A stretch of DNA of 64,000 nucleotides from CAJBVG01 sp943371235 (GCA_943371235.1 CALRTZ010000010.1:1-64000); one strand, 5' to 3'; numbered from the stretch's first letter, positions 42,755 through 51,872 are shown. Notes: generated from the sequence alone by a model not told the origin. Numbers and translations are program-made.

Positions 42755-43347
42755 TAGTAATAAAGTTTGTGTGCTTTTATCTCAATTTTATTTGTCGATT
42801 GCATTTTTAGCAATGTTCTAATAACCGTTTCCACTCTTAAGCCTGTAAAGTTTGCTATTTCTTGTCGAGTAAATGGTATTAACACTTTCTGAGAGTCGTT
42901 GCCATTTGTTTTTTTGTACGAATCTAAAAATGCAAGTATTCTATGTTCTGGGTTATTATTTGCAATTTCTCTGGCAGTTACCGATTTAGAGTATATTCTT
43001 TTGGCAAAATGAATGACAAAACGCTGAAGCAAATCAGGATATTCATGCAATACTATATGGAAATTATCGAGTGAAATTCTAATGAGCACCGTTTTTTGAG
43101 TACACATTGCCGATGCAGGATAAGGCTCATCAATAAACAATACGGGTTCACCAAAACTTTGTCCGGGACCAAACATGCCTTGTAAATATTGCTTACCTGC
43201 TTCATTCGAATTATACATTTTTACACTTCCCTCTACAATTTGATAATAACATCGAGGGTGTTCATTTTCATGAAAAACATGTTCATTCTTTTCGTATGTT
43301 TTGTATACACCTCCCCAGGTAGTAAGTAATTCATGATCGATATGCAT
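42754..43347 (-). CDS. Crp/Fnr family transcription regulator
   Basis: The 197-residue protein has an N-terminal cyclic-nucleotide-binding-type domain (HVFHENEHPRCYYQIVEGSVKMY, GQSFGEPVLFIDEPYPASAMC) and a C-terminal winged helix (FTRQEIANFTGLRVETVIRTLLKM). The N-terminal four-cysteine set of oxygen-sensing FNR is absent, so it may sense NO through haem or another ligand (inference). It is the best candidate to bind the TATGAT-N4-ATCATA sites before the nos operon and the fasciclin gene. One base separates it from the Rrf2 gene. Confidence 0.9.
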   Translation of the reverse strand: MHIDHELLTTWGGVYKTYEKNEHVFHENEHPRCYYQIVEGSVKMYNSNEAGKQYLQGMFGPGQSFGEPVLFIDEPYPASAMCTQKTVLIRISLDNFHIVLHEYPDLLQRFVIHFAKRIYSKSVTAREIANNNPEHRILAFLDSYKKTNGNDSQKVLIPFTRQEIANFTGLRVETVIRTLLKMQSTNKIEIKAHKLYY

Positions 43348-43348
43348 T

Positions 43349-43780
43349 TTAATTGCTCAAAAAAGTTAATCCTTTATTTAAAGAGTCGCCCAAATCAGCA
43401 ATTCTATTATTATTGAAAATATCTAACAGTATGTCTCTTGCCTCTTTGTATTGGTTATGTATGGAGCAGGGCTTTTGGTTATTGCATTTGGCAAGTCCTA
43501 ATCCACATTCTTTAAAAACATCTTTACCATCTATTGCATCAATTATATTCATTAGAGGCAATTTTAGTTGTGTTTTATTGATATAAAATCCGCCAGATGG
43601 ACCTTTCTCACTGCAAATAATGTTTGTACGCACCAAAACCTGTAAAAGTTTGCCAAGTGTATGTTCACTAACTTCTATATGGCTAGCTATTTCTTTAATG
43701 GTGGAGCGAGAGCTGTCATCAGACTTTGATGATAAATATACCACTGCTTTAATGGCGGCTTTGCAAGTTTGACTTAACAT
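43349..43780 (-). CDS. Rrf2 family regulator (NsrR/IscR-like)
   Basis: The 143-residue protein has the Rrf2 winged helix (CKAAIKAVVYLSSKS, TIKEIASHIEVSEHTLGKLLQVLV, GPSGGFYI). Three cysteines, C92-x6-C99-x5-C105, match the cluster-binding pattern of NsrR and IscR. With the ScdA repair gene directly upstream (28 bases), an NO-sensing NsrR-like role is likely; IscR-like Fe-S control is the alternative. Confidence 0.9.
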   Translation of the reverse strand: MLSQTCKAAIKAVVYLSSKSDDSSRSTIKEIASHIEVSEHTLGKLLQVLVRTNIICSEKGPSGGFYINKTQLKLPLMNIIDAIDGKDVFKECGLGLAKCNNQKPCSIHNQYKEARDILLDIFNNNRIADLGDSLNKGLTFLSN

Positions 43781-43808
43781 ATTGGGTTTATTGTTATTTA
43801 CAAGATAC

Positions 43809-44747
43809 TTATCTAATTTCTATTTTCAATAAATTTAAAGTTTTTGGAAATAAAATATTGTTTTCCAAATGTATATGTAATGTTAAGTCTGTGTAAAACT
43901 CTTGTAAGGTATTATACAACAATGTAAACGAGTTACATGCTCCTTCGGGCACTAAATAATTATTAGAAAGAGTTTCAATTTCTTTAAATAATTCTCCAAC
44001 AGATTCATGCTCCATCTCCATCATTGCAATAGGCTCTTTTACCATCGATATATTAAAATCAAGTGTTTGGCTCTGAACCATTTTCTTTATAAATGGAAAT
44101 AACACTTGCTCTTCTTTGTACATGTGTAAAGTCAATTCCTTTTCAATAGCTACTATTAATTCGTTAATTTTTATAAGCTCAGAAAACTTCTGCCCATGTT
44201 TAGAACTCACTTTTGCAGACAATTCTAACAAAACACGCAAGGATTGTTTAACATATAAATGGTGCGTATTTACAATGTAATCGCACATAAAATCTAATGG
44301 AAAATCGTTGTAATTTTTAGATACTTGCTCTGTATTTTCTAAATGCATTAAGTCTGTCTCTAATTGCTCTTTATTAATCTTTAAATCTTCACAAGCTTCA
44401 GAAATTGTTTTTTTTCCACCACAACAAAAATCAATACCATATTTTCTAAATACTGCTACTTTACGAAGGTCTTTAGCCGCTATTTCCCCTATGCTTTCTT
44501 CGGCTGTATCCTTTTTTTTGTTAATCTGTACTTTCCATACTTCCGGACCATTCTCCTCGTATTTCCAATTAAATACATTTCCTCTCTCTGCTAATAACTG
44601 ATAATATAATGGCTTTGGATCATGGTCATTAATTAACAACAAACTCTCCCCTTTCATCAGTTCGTCGAATCGTTCAAAAATTGTACTGTGTTTAATTTTA
44701 GGCTCTATTAGCCTTACATCAATGCTGTTGACTATCAGTTGTTCCAT
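43809..44747 (-). CDS. ScdA/RIC iron-sulfur repair di-iron protein, DUF2249 fusion
   Basis: The 312-residue protein joins three parts: a DUF2249 domain (residues 10-75, with LLINDHDPKPLYYQL), the ScdA N-terminal DUF542 domain (LRKVAVFRKYGIDFCCGGKKT, Cys108-Cys109) and a hemerythrin-like di-iron domain (residues 155-310) with helices bearing HHLYVKQ, LTLHMYKEEQVLFPF, MEHESVG and LTLHIHLENNILFPK. RIC proteins repair Fe-S clusters and respond to NO. The DUF2249 fusion is known in some relatives. It leads a four-gene minus-strand unit with two regulators. Confidence 0.93.
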   Translation of the reverse strand: MEQLIVNSIDVRLIEPKIKHSTIFERFDELMKGESLLLINDHDPKPLYYQLLAERGNVFNWKYEENGPEVWKVQINKKKDTAEESIGEIAAKDLRKVAVFRKYGIDFCCGGKKTISEACEDLKINKEQLETDLMHLENTEQVSKNYNDFPLDFMCDYIVNTHHLYVKQSLRVLLELSAKVSSKHGQKFSELIKINELIVAIEKELTLHMYKEEQVLFPFIKKMVQSQTLDFNISMVKEPIAMMEMEHESVGELFKEIETLSNNYLVPEGACNSFTLLYNTLQEFYTDLTLHIHLENNILFPKTLNLLKIEIR

Positions 44748-44773
44748 ATTGTGTGTCTTATTAAATTACAATA

Positions 44774-44822
44774 CAAATGTAAAGCAAACATTTCAATAAA
44801 GCAAACAAGTACTTAAATACTT
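44774..44822 (-). promoter_or_regulatory. scdA-operon promoter with palindrome
   Basis: On the minus strand the -33 TTTG (44805-44802) and -7 TACATTTG (44781-44774) are 20 bases apart, a textbook Bacteroidota promoter. The palindrome AAGTACTT (44807-44814) is centred 36.5 bases before the last G and extends imperfectly to AAGTACTTAAATACTT (44807-44822), a possible regulator site. Confidence 0.65.
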
Positions 44823-44837
44823 TTATAGGAGTAAAAA

Positions 44838-44862
44838 ATGAGAGCTGTTTATAAGCTCTCAT
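44838..44862 (-). terminator. terminator of the TolC/HlyD operon
   Basis: ATGAGAGCT (44838-44846) and AGCTCTCAT (44854-44862) form a 9-bp stem with a 7-base loop; on the minus strand six T residues follow. It lies 10 bases past the HlyD stop. Confidence 0.85.
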
Positions 44863-44872
44863 CTTAATATAC

Positions 44873-46213
44873 TTATTTCTTCGTTTTTTCCTCTTTAAAC
44901 AATTCCTCTTCTTTTACAACCTTCACCAAGGAACCATTTTTAAGCTTTTTAGAAATGGCTAAATAAGGCGCTGTTACTACTTCTTGGCCTTCTTTTAATC
45001 CGCTTAAAATTTGAATATATTGATCGTCTTGTATGCCTGTTTTTACTAATTGCATTTTCACTTTGCCATTTTCAACCACAAATACATATTCGAAGAACTC
45101 TGTACTCTTTACAGCATCTTTCTCTTTACTATTCTCTTTGCTTTCAGCTTTCTTCGCCACCTTTAAACTTGGCGATTTATCAATATCCGAGGTATCGTCG
45201 CGGGTAGTTACAGCTTGTATAGGAACTGTTAAAATATTGGTAATTTTTTCTGTTTGAATATCTACGGTTGCAGATAATCCTGGGCGAAATGGTGATGCTA
45301 AAGATTTATCGGTTACTAAACTCGCATACGACTCTGGCAATACTCTAATTTTAACACTAAAGTTTGTTACTTGATCGGCGCTGCTACCTACAATGTTTGC
45401 TGAGTTTGCAATCTCTGAAACGATCCCTTTAAATTTTTTGTCGATAAACGCATCCACTTCTATGGTTGCAGTATCTCCTAAACTCAATCTGTTGATGTCG
45501 TTTTCATTTACATCCACATTTACTTCCATCGAATTTAAATTGGCAATACGCATCATTTCTGTACCGCTCATTTGTGTAGTACCTACTACTCTCTCCCCTT
45601 CTTCCACATTTAATTTAGATACGGTACCATCTACCGGAGAAAAAATAGTGGTTTTAAATAAATTATCTTTTGCTTCTTTTACACTTGCTTCTGCACTTTT
45701 AATATTAAAACGTGCTGCTTCCACATCAGCTTTAGAAACCATGTAGTTACTTTTTATTTGCTCAAAATCTGCATCCGAAATAACTTTATCGTTATGCAAT
45801 TTTGTGTTGCGTTTATACGCTTGATCTGCTTGTACAAAGCGAGCTTCCGTATTAGCAAGGTTTGCTTTGCTATTGTTTAAGGCTGCTGTTGCTCTATCTA
45901 AATACGACTCGTAAACATCCGGGCGGATTTTAACGAGTAATTGTCCTTTTTTCACTTTATCACCCTCTTTTACATATAATGCAATAATTTCTCCCGAAAC
46001 ATCTGGAGAAATTTTCACTTCTATTTCTGGCTGTATTTTGCCCGATGCAGAAACCGTTTCAACAATTGTTCTTGTTGTTGCTTTTTCTATACTTACCTTC
46101 TCCAAATTATCGGCTCCAAACCAACCCGCTTTTTTACCAGCTACTAATACCACTAACAATACCACTACTCCTATTCCTAAGTAAATAAATAGTGATCTTT
46201 TTTTCTGTGCCAT
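44873..46213 (-). CDS. HlyD/MacA-type efflux periplasmic adaptor
   Basis: The 446-residue protein has one N-terminal membrane helix (residues 7-25), a biotinyl-lipoyl-like half (VSASGKIQPEIEVKISPDVSGEIIALYVKEGDKVKKGQLLVKI), a long alpha-hairpin (about 95-180), the matching half (TTIFSPVDGTVSKLNVEEGERV), then beta-barrel and membrane-proximal parts. A charged insert (KVAKKAESKENSKEKDAVK) lies near residue 355. It connects an inner-membrane pump to TolC. It follows the TolC gene by 26 bases. A MacB-like or RND pump gene is not in this window; a terminator comes directly after. Confidence 0.93.
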   Translation of the reverse strand: MAQKKRSLFIYLGIGVVVLLVVLVAGKKAGWFGADNLEKVSIEKATTRTIVETVSASGKIQPEIEVKISPDVSGEIIALYVKEGDKVKKGQLLVKIRPDVYESYLDRATAALNNSKANLANTEARFVQADQAYKRNTKLHNDKVISDADFEQIKSNYMVSKADVEAARFNIKSAEASVKEAKDNLFKTTIFSPVDGTVSKLNVEEGERVVGTTQMSGTEMMRIANLNSMEVNVDVNENDINRLSLGDTATIEVDAFIDKKFKGIVSEIANSANIVGSSADQVTNFSVKIRVLPESYASLVTDKSLASPFRPGLSATVDIQTEKITNILTVPIQAVTTRDDTSDIDKSPSLKVAKKAESKENSKEKDAVKSTEFFEYVFVVENGKVKMQLVKTGIQDDQYIQILSGLKEGQEVVTAPYLAISKKLKNGSLVKVVKEEELFKEEKTKK

Positions 46214-46239
46214 CTTTATAAAATTATTTCCTAAAAGTA

Positions 46240-47553
46240 TTAAAAAGTAAGTGGATTTCCATTGTAAAAATCAAGAAGCTTTGCACGAAGAATCAATTCA
46301 TACTTCGCTTGGACCACATCGGCATCAGATCTTGCGACGTTATTCTTAGAAATTCCATAATCAACTGCGTTTAATAAACCTACGTCAAACCTTTGTTGGC
46401 TGTATTTAAAAGCTTCTTTTAACGATTGATTGTTTTTCATAGTCGACTCGTATTTTTTACTTGCCGCTTTTAAATCTGAAATTGCTTGCTGTACACTTTT
46501 ACTCAAGGTTAATTTTGCTTGCTGTAAATTAATATCGGCACTCGCCATGTTTACACTCGCACGTTTCATATTATTCCTAGCACTAAAGCCATTGAAAATT
46601 GGCACTGATAGCGAAAATTGCCAAAATTGTGAGAAGTTCAGGTCTAATTGATTTCTGAAAGATAGTGGGTTTAAATCTGCGTAATCAGAACCCAAACCTG
46701 CGCCTAAACTTAATCGAGGGTACAAGCTACCTTTTGCTGCTGCCAAACCATATTTAGCTGCATTGTATCTATACTCCAATAATTTAATATCAGGCAAATT
46801 TGATTCTGCTTTACCATACACTTCGTATAAAGTTGCAGAAGTATTTGCAGTTAAATATTTCTCTACATTTTGAGGGCGTTCTACTTCAAACACTTCGCCT
46901 GGATCGCGATCCAGCAACTGTATTAAATCTAATTTTGCTAAGTCTAAATTATTTTGAGCCGTGGTTACATTTAACTCGTCGGTTGCTACTTGCGACTTAA
47001 TGTTTAACACATCGCCTTCTGTAGCATTGCCTACTGCTGCATTTTTTTGCGCACGGTCTAATTGTGTTTTGGTAACTTCTAATTGCTCATTCGCCACTCT
47101 TAATAAATCTTGATTATACAGTAAATTCAAGTAAGCGTTTATTACCATTAGAGCAATGTCGTTTCTGCTTTTCTCTAAACTCAATTTCTCTGCTTCTAAA
47201 GATTGAATAGTGCTTTTGTAATTATTCACTCTATTAAAACCATTAAATACGGTTACATTGGAGTTTGCATTTAAATTAATAGAAACCACATCTTGCGAAA
47301 CGTAAGAGTTTGTTAAAGGGTTAATCGCACGACCGTAAGAATGTGAACGAGAACTCGAACCGTTTAAGGTTGGGTACATGGCATACCTACCATCCGATTT
47401 ATTGAGTTCCGCTAAATCAACATTTAACTTAGATTGCTTTAAGTTTAAATTGTTTTCCATTGCATAACTCACACACTTATCAAGCGACCATACCTGAGCG
47501 TTTACACTTGTGAAACTTATGGCTAAAAGGGCCAAAGAGAAAATTAATCTCAT
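46240..47553 (-). CDS. TolC family outer-membrane efflux protein
   Basis: The 437-residue protein has a signal peptide (MRLIFSLALLAISFTSVNAQ), the start WSLDKCVSYAMENNLNLKQSKLNVDLAE of the OEP family, and two alpha-helical hairpin repeats with the second at about residues 240-430 (LPDIKLLEYRYNAAKYGLAAAKGSLYPRLSL). It forms the trimeric exit duct for an efflux pump with the adaptor encoded downstream. It is the first gene of the unit. Confidence 0.94.
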   Translation of the reverse strand: MRLIFSLALLAISFTSVNAQVWSLDKCVSYAMENNLNLKQSKLNVDLAELNKSDGRYAMYPTLNGSSSRSHSYGRAINPLTNSYVSQDVVSINLNANSNVTVFNGFNRVNNYKSTIQSLEAEKLSLEKSRNDIALMVINAYLNLLYNQDLLRVANEQLEVTKTQLDRAQKNAAVGNATEGDVLNIKSQVATDELNVTTAQNNLDLAKLDLIQLLDRDPGEVFEVERPQNVEKYLTANTSATLYEVYGKAESNLPDIKLLEYRYNAAKYGLAAAKGSLYPRLSLGAGLGSDYADLNPLSFRNQLDLNFSQFWQFSLSVPIFNGFSARNNMKRASVNMASADINLQQAKLTLSKSVQQAISDLKAASKKYESTMKNNQSLKEAFKYSQQRFDVGLLNAVDYGISKNNVARSDADVVQAKYELILRAKLLDFYNGNPLTF

Positions 47554-47648
47554 ATTTTTTTAAATTTATTAATGGTAAAAATATGTTAATTTAGTGCACG
47601 CTCAACATTGAAACAGCGTTGTTACAGTAATATTTTTTTTATACAAGC

Positions 47649-48269
47649 ATGTACTTTATTAAAAACCCAAGTTTACTTAAAAAAATATACCCATCATTAA
47701 CATGGGATATAAAGACTACGGATAAAGTACTTTATTTAACTTTTGATGACGGGCCGATTCCCGAAGTTACGCCATTTGTGCTAAATACTTTAGAAAAATT
47801 CAACGCAAAAGCCACCTTTTTTTGCATAGGCGACAATGTTAGAAAACATCCGGATATATATAAAATGCTGAAAGATGCTGGACATCAAGTTGGCAACCAC
47901 ACCTTTAACCATTTAAACGGTTGGAAAACCAACACCGTGTTGTACATGCAAAACATATTAAAATGCGATGAACTTACGGGAACACATTATTTCCGTCCGC
48001 CCTACGGTAGAATTTCTCCTTCACAAATCAGTGCGTTCAAAACAGAATATCCAAATGGGAAAATTATAATGTGGGATGTGCTGTCTGGAGATTTTGACAA
48101 TACAATCGATGCTGAAAAATGCTATCAGAATGTAATAAAATCTGCAGAACCTGGTTCTATCATTGTATTTCATGATAGCTTGAAAGCCTACCCTCGTTTG
48201 TGTGCTGCATTGCCAAGAGCATTGGAATATTGGGCGAAGCAGGGGTATAGATTTGAAACAATTATGTAA
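47649..48269 (+). CDS. polysaccharide deacetylase family protein
   Basis: The 206-residue NodB-type enzyme removes acetyl groups from chitin-like or peptidoglycan substrates. All five motifs are present: TFDDGP (Asp33, Asp34), H84TFNH88, YFRPPYGR, IIMWDVLSGDFD and IIVFHDS. No typical signal peptide is visible, so it may be cytoplasmic or exported by another route. The gene is divergent from the TolC operon and stands alone. Confidence 0.92.
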   Translation: MYFIKNPSLLKKIYPSLTWDIKTTDKVLYLTFDDGPIPEVTPFVLNTLEKFNAKATFFCIGDNVRKHPDIYKMLKDAGHQVGNHTFNHLNGWKTNTVLYMQNILKCDELTGTHYFRPPYGRISPSQISAFKTEYPNGKIIMWDVLSGDFDNTIDAEKCYQNVIKSAEPGSIIVFHDSLKAYPRLCAALPRALEYWAKQGYRFETIM

Positions 48270-48362
48270 ATGTGCAAATGAGTAAATGAATAGCACCCCA
48301 TTTGCATAACTTGTCCCGATCTTTCGGGATTTGCACATTTATATATTTGCACATTGAACATT
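48268..48362. repeat. ATGTGCAAAT repeat with TCCCGA hairpin
   Basis: ATGTGCAAAT at the end of the deacetylase gene is repeated in inverted form as ATTTGCACAT at about 48329 and 48344. Between them TCCCGA (48314-48319) and TCGGGA (48324-48329) form a 6-bp hairpin. It may terminate the deacetylase transcript. Confidence 0.6.
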
Positions 48363-48432
48363 TTCCTTCCCATATTACTACAAAATTTCTTAAATTCGCT
48401 GCTTCTCAAGAAATCAATAAAATCAATAAAAA

Positions 48433-50700
48433 ATGGCATTTGATATAGAAATGATTAAAAAGGTTTACGACAACCTTGATTCTAAAGTTAGCGCAGCTAG
48501 AACAGTCGTTAACAGACCTTTAACTTTAACAGAAAAAATCTTATACGCCCATTTATGGGATGGAAAAGCCAGTACAGCTTTTGAAAGAGGTAAATCATAC
48601 GTTGACTTTGCACCAGACCGCGTGGCGATGCAAGATGCAACTGCTCAAATGGCCTTATTACAATTCATGCAAGCGGGTCGTCCGCAGGTAGCGGTACCAT
48701 CTACCGTACATTGCGACCATTTAATACAAGCAAAAGAAGGTGCCGACAAAGATTTAGCAACGGCAAATACTCAAAATAAAGAAGTTTACGATTTTTTAGC
48801 ATCGGTATCAAACAAATACGGAATTGGTTTCTGGAAACCAGGAGCGGGTATTATTCACCAAGTAGTATTAGAAAACTATGCATTCCCGGGTGGAATGATG
48901 ATTGGTACCGACTCACACACTGTAAATGCAGGTGGTTTAGGCATGGTGGCGATTGGTGTAGGTGGCGCAGATGCTTGCGATGTAATGGCAGGATTGGCTT
49001 GGGAGCTTAAATTCCCGAAATTAATTGGCGTGAAGTTAACTGGTAAATTATCTGGTTGGACTTCTGCAAAAGACGTGATTTTAAAAGTTGCAGGTATATT
49101 AACTGTAAAAGGTGGTACCGGAGCAATTGTTGAATATTTTGGAGAAGGCGCAAACTCATTATCGTGTACAGGAAAAGGTACCATTTGTAACATGGGTGCG
49201 GAAATTGGAGCAACTACTTCTATTTTCGGTTACGATGTAAAAATGGCCGATTATTTAAGAGGAACAGGACGTGCAGACGTTGCCGAATTAGCAGATAAAG
49301 TAGCAGCGCATTTAACCGGCGACGATGAAGTGTATGCAAACCCAGCAAATTATTTCGACCAAGTAATAGAAATTAATTTATCAGAATTAGAGCCACATAT
49401 TAACGGACCATTTACTCCAGATTTGGCTTGGCCATTATCTAAATTTGCTGCCGCTGTAAAAGAAGCAGGTTGGCCAGCAAAATTAGAAGTTGGATTAATA
49501 GGATCGTGTACGAACTCATCTTACGAAGACATTACCAGAGCCGCTTCTATTGCGCAACAAGCAGTTGATAAAAATTTAGTAGCAAAATCAGAATTTACGA
49601 TTACTCCAGGTTCTGAGCAAGTAAGATATACAGTAGATAGAGATGGATATTTAAAAATATTCGAAAACATGGGTGGTGTAGTGTTAGCAAACGCATGCGG
49701 ACCATGTATTGGTCAGTGGGCGCGCCACGGAGCAGAGAAACAAGAGAAGAATTCTATCATTACTTCGTTCAACAGAAACTTTGCAAAACGTGCGGACGGT
49801 AATCCAAATACACACTCATTTGTAGCTTCGCCAGAAATTGTAACAGCTATGGCTATTGCGGGCGATTTAACATTTAACCCAATAACAGATACCTTAACAA
49901 ATAGCAAAGGTGAGCAAGTGAAACTCGACGAACCAAAAGGTATTGAATTACCAATAAAAGGTTTTGCAGTGGAAGATGCAGGCTACCAAGCTCCGGCAGA
50001 AGATGGAACTAAAGTACAAGTGTTAGTTGCAGAAACTTCTGACCGTTTGCAATTGTTAGAGCCATTTAAAGCATGGGAAGGTACAGATATTAAAGGCTTG
50101 AAATTATTGATAAAAGCAAAAGGTAAATGTACAACCGACCATATTTCGATGGCCGGACCATGGTTAAAATTCCGTGGGCATTTAGATAATATTTCGAACA
50201 ACATGTTAATTGGTGCCATCAACTTCTTCAATGAAAAAGCAGATTCGGTAAAAAATCAATTAACTGGAGAATACGGTGCAGTACCCGCAACACAAAGAGC
50301 ATACAAAGCTGCAGGCATTGGCTCTATTGTGGTTGGTGATGAAAACTATGGTGAAGGTTCATCTCGTGAACACGCAGCTATGGAGCCTCGTCATTTAGGT
50401 GTTCGTGCCATCTTAGTAAAATCGTTTGCTCGTATACACGAAACGAATTTGAAAAAACAAGGTATGCTAGCTTTAACATTTGCAAACAATGCAGATTACG
50501 ATAAAATTCAAGAAAACGATACTATTGACATTCTTGGCTTAACTAGTTTCGCTGCTAACAAACCATTAACAGTAGTGTTTAACCATGCAGATGGAAGTAA
50601 AGATGAAATTAGCGTAAACCATACTTACAACGACCAACAAATTGAATGGTTTAAAGCAGGTGGAGCGTTGAATATTATTCGCGCTGGAGTTAGTCTTTAG
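48433..50700 (+). CDS. acnA: aconitate hydratase (mitochondrial type)
   Basis: Aconitase isomerises citrate to isocitrate in the TCA cycle using a 4Fe-4S cluster. The 755-residue protein has cluster ligands Cys359 (GSCTNSSYED), Cys422 and Cys425 (ANACGPCIGQW). Other motifs are PSTVHCDHLI, GTDSHTVNAGGLGMVAIGVGG, NRNFAKRADGNPNTHSFVASPE and, in the swivel domain, GDENYGEGSSREHAAMEPRHLG. Length and domain order match the mitochondrial AcnM-like group rather than AcnB. It is a single gene, followed by heptamer repeats. Confidence 0.96.
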   Translation: MAFDIEMIKKVYDNLDSKVSAARTVVNRPLTLTEKILYAHLWDGKASTAFERGKSYVDFAPDRVAMQDATAQMALLQFMQAGRPQVAVPSTVHCDHLIQAKEGADKDLATANTQNKEVYDFLASVSNKYGIGFWKPGAGIIHQVVLENYAFPGGMMIGTDSHTVNAGGLGMVAIGVGGADACDVMAGLAWELKFPKLIGVKLTGKLSGWTSAKDVILKVAGILTVKGGTGAIVEYFGEGANSLSCTGKGTICNMGAEIGATTSIFGYDVKMADYLRGTGRADVAELADKVAAHLTGDDEVYANPANYFDQVIEINLSELEPHINGPFTPDLAWPLSKFAAAVKEAGWPAKLEVGLIGSCTNSSYEDITRAASIAQQAVDKNLVAKSEFTITPGSEQVRYTVDRDGYLKIFENMGGVVLANACGPCIGQWARHGAEKQEKNSIITSFNRNFAKRADGNPNTHSFVASPEIVTAMAIAGDLTFNPITDTLTNSKGEQVKLDEPKGIELPIKGFAVEDAGYQAPAEDGTKVQVLVAETSDRLQLLEPFKAWEGTDIKGLKLLIKAKGKCTTDHISMAGPWLKFRGHLDNISNNMLIGAINFFNEKADSVKNQLTGEYGAVPATQRAYKAAGIGSIVVGDENYGEGSSREHAAMEPRHLGVRAILVKSFARIHETNLKKQGMLALTFANNADYDKIQENDTIDILGLTSFAANKPLTVVFNHADGSKDEISVNHTYNDQQIEWFKAGGALNIIRAGVSL

Positions 50701-50888
50701 TATTTAGTCGTTAGTCGTTAGAGGGGGAAGGTATTAAGAATTAAGAATTAAGAATTAAGTATTAAGAATTAAGAAAGTTATTTCAGTTCTTAATACTTAA
50801 TACTTAATTCTTGATACTATTTTTCAAATTCGCAAAATCATTCCACCAACTCACAACTCACAACTCACAATTCACAACTCACAATTCA
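50701..50888. repeat. heptamer repeat array acn-rlmH
   Basis: The spacer holds TTAGTCG units (50704-50720), GAATTAA heptamers facing ACTTAAT units as a long hairpin (about 50745-50775 with 50787-50817), and CACAACT/CACAATT units (50846-50888) that end at the rlmH ATG. The hairpin could terminate the aconitase transcript. Confidence 0.8.
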
Positions 50889-51362
50889 ATGAAACTCACT
50901 CTTCTTTGCATCAGCAAAACCACCGAGAAATATCTACTCGAGGGAATGGCTATATATGAAAATAGGTTGCAGCATTATTGCAAGTTTCAGCGGGTTGAAA
51001 TTCCGGATTTGAAGAATAGCAAAAACTTGAGTTTCGATCAACAAAAACAAAAAGAAGCTGAGTTGATTTTAGCGAAAATTTCTAATACAGATTTTGTAGT
51101 GTTATTGGATGAAAACGGAAAAGAATTTTCGTCGGTTCAATTTAGCAATGAGATCAATAAATGGATGAACCAAAGCCTCAGCAATGTGGTGTTTGTTATT
51201 GGCGGACCTTATGGTTTTGATAAATCTGTGTACGATAGAGCGAACCTCAAAATATCCCTTTCTAAACTTACCTTCTCCCATCAAATGGTTCGATTATTTT
51301 TTACCGAACAATTGTACAGAGCCTTTAGTATATTGAAGGGGGAACCGTACCATCATAACTAG
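50889..51362 (+). CDS. rlmH: 23S rRNA (pseudouridine1915-N3)-methyltransferase RlmH
   Basis: RlmH methylates pseudouridine 1915 in helix 69 of 23S rRNA. The protein is 157 residues, the normal length, from the ATG at 50889; a longer frame from 50811 reads through repeats and is rejected. SPOUT motifs are LLDENGKEFSS, VVFVIGGPYGFDKSVYDRA and the C-terminal FTEQLYRAFSILKGEPYHHN. The gene is convergent with the DUF5606 gene, with a 32-bp-arm palindrome starting at its stop codon. Confidence 0.96.
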   Translation: MKLTLLCISKTTEKYLLEGMAIYENRLQHYCKFQRVEIPDLKNSKNLSFDQQKQKEAELILAKISNTDFVVLLDENGKEFSSVQFSNEINKWMNQSLSNVVFVIGGPYGFDKSVYDRANLKISLSKLTFSHQMVRLFFTEQLYRAFSILKGEPYHHN

Positions 51363-51426
51363 TCGCTAGTCATTAGTAGTTAGTCTTTAGACGGTCTAAT
51401 GACTAACTACTAATGACTACTGACTA
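51360..51426. terminator. TAGTCAT-type palindrome between convergent genes
   Basis: Bases 51360-51391 and 51395-51426 pair at 29 of 32 positions around a 3-base loop. The arms are tandem TTAGTCA-like units. It begins at the rlmH stop codon and ends five bases before the DUF5606 stop, so it probably works as a terminator in both directions. Confidence 0.7.
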
Positions 51427-51430
51427 AAAA

Positions 51431-51850
51431 TTATTCTGCATTTTCTGCACTTTCTTGCTCCGGCGTTTCATTCCACAAAGGAAGCGCCGATAAAATACTA
51501 TACCAATTTATAATTTTTTTAATGTCAGATGCGTATACTCTTTCGGGATCGTGGGTTGGAACGATAGAAGTAAAATAATCTCTCAACACTTTTGCATCTG
51601 CTTTCGCTTCTGGTACTGGATTAGTTGCAGCTGTTTCTTTCATTTTTTCGAGTATGCTTAATAAAGTGATGTCATCATCCTCCCCAAAAACAGTAATATC
51701 ATCAAGCGTTGCTAATTTACTTGTAGCATTGGTTACTACTTTGTTCTTCGCTTCGTCTAATGATTCTAATATAAAACCCGAACGGTTTTGAGCTAATGCT
51801 TTAAATAATCCTGGCTTGCCAGATAGAGATACAATTCCTCTTAAATTCAT
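51431..51850 (-). CDS. DUF5606 domain protein
   Basis: The 139-residue cytoplasmic protein begins NLRGIVSLSGKPGLFKALAQNRSGFILESL, typical of the DUF5606 family of Bacteroidota, followed by LDDITVFGEDDDITLLSILEKM and a C-terminal helical region (DIKKIINWYSIL). The acidic tail NETPEQESAENAE is common in the family. Its function is unknown. It follows the cyclophilin gene by 22 bases on the same strand. Confidence 0.85.
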   Translation of the reverse strand: MNLRGIVSLSGKPGLFKALAQNRSGFILESLDEAKNKVVTNATSKLATLDDITVFGEDDDITLLSILEKMKETAATNPVPEAKADAKVLRDYFTSIVPTHDPERVYASDIKKIINWYSILSALPLWNETPEQESAENAE

Positions 51851-51872
51851 ATGTTTTTTTTGATGATGTATG

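Noticed and set aside
50701..50888. Possible CRISPR array in the tandem repeats
   Set aside because: The units are only about seven bases with no spacers, so they are short tandem repeats; no cas gene is nearby.
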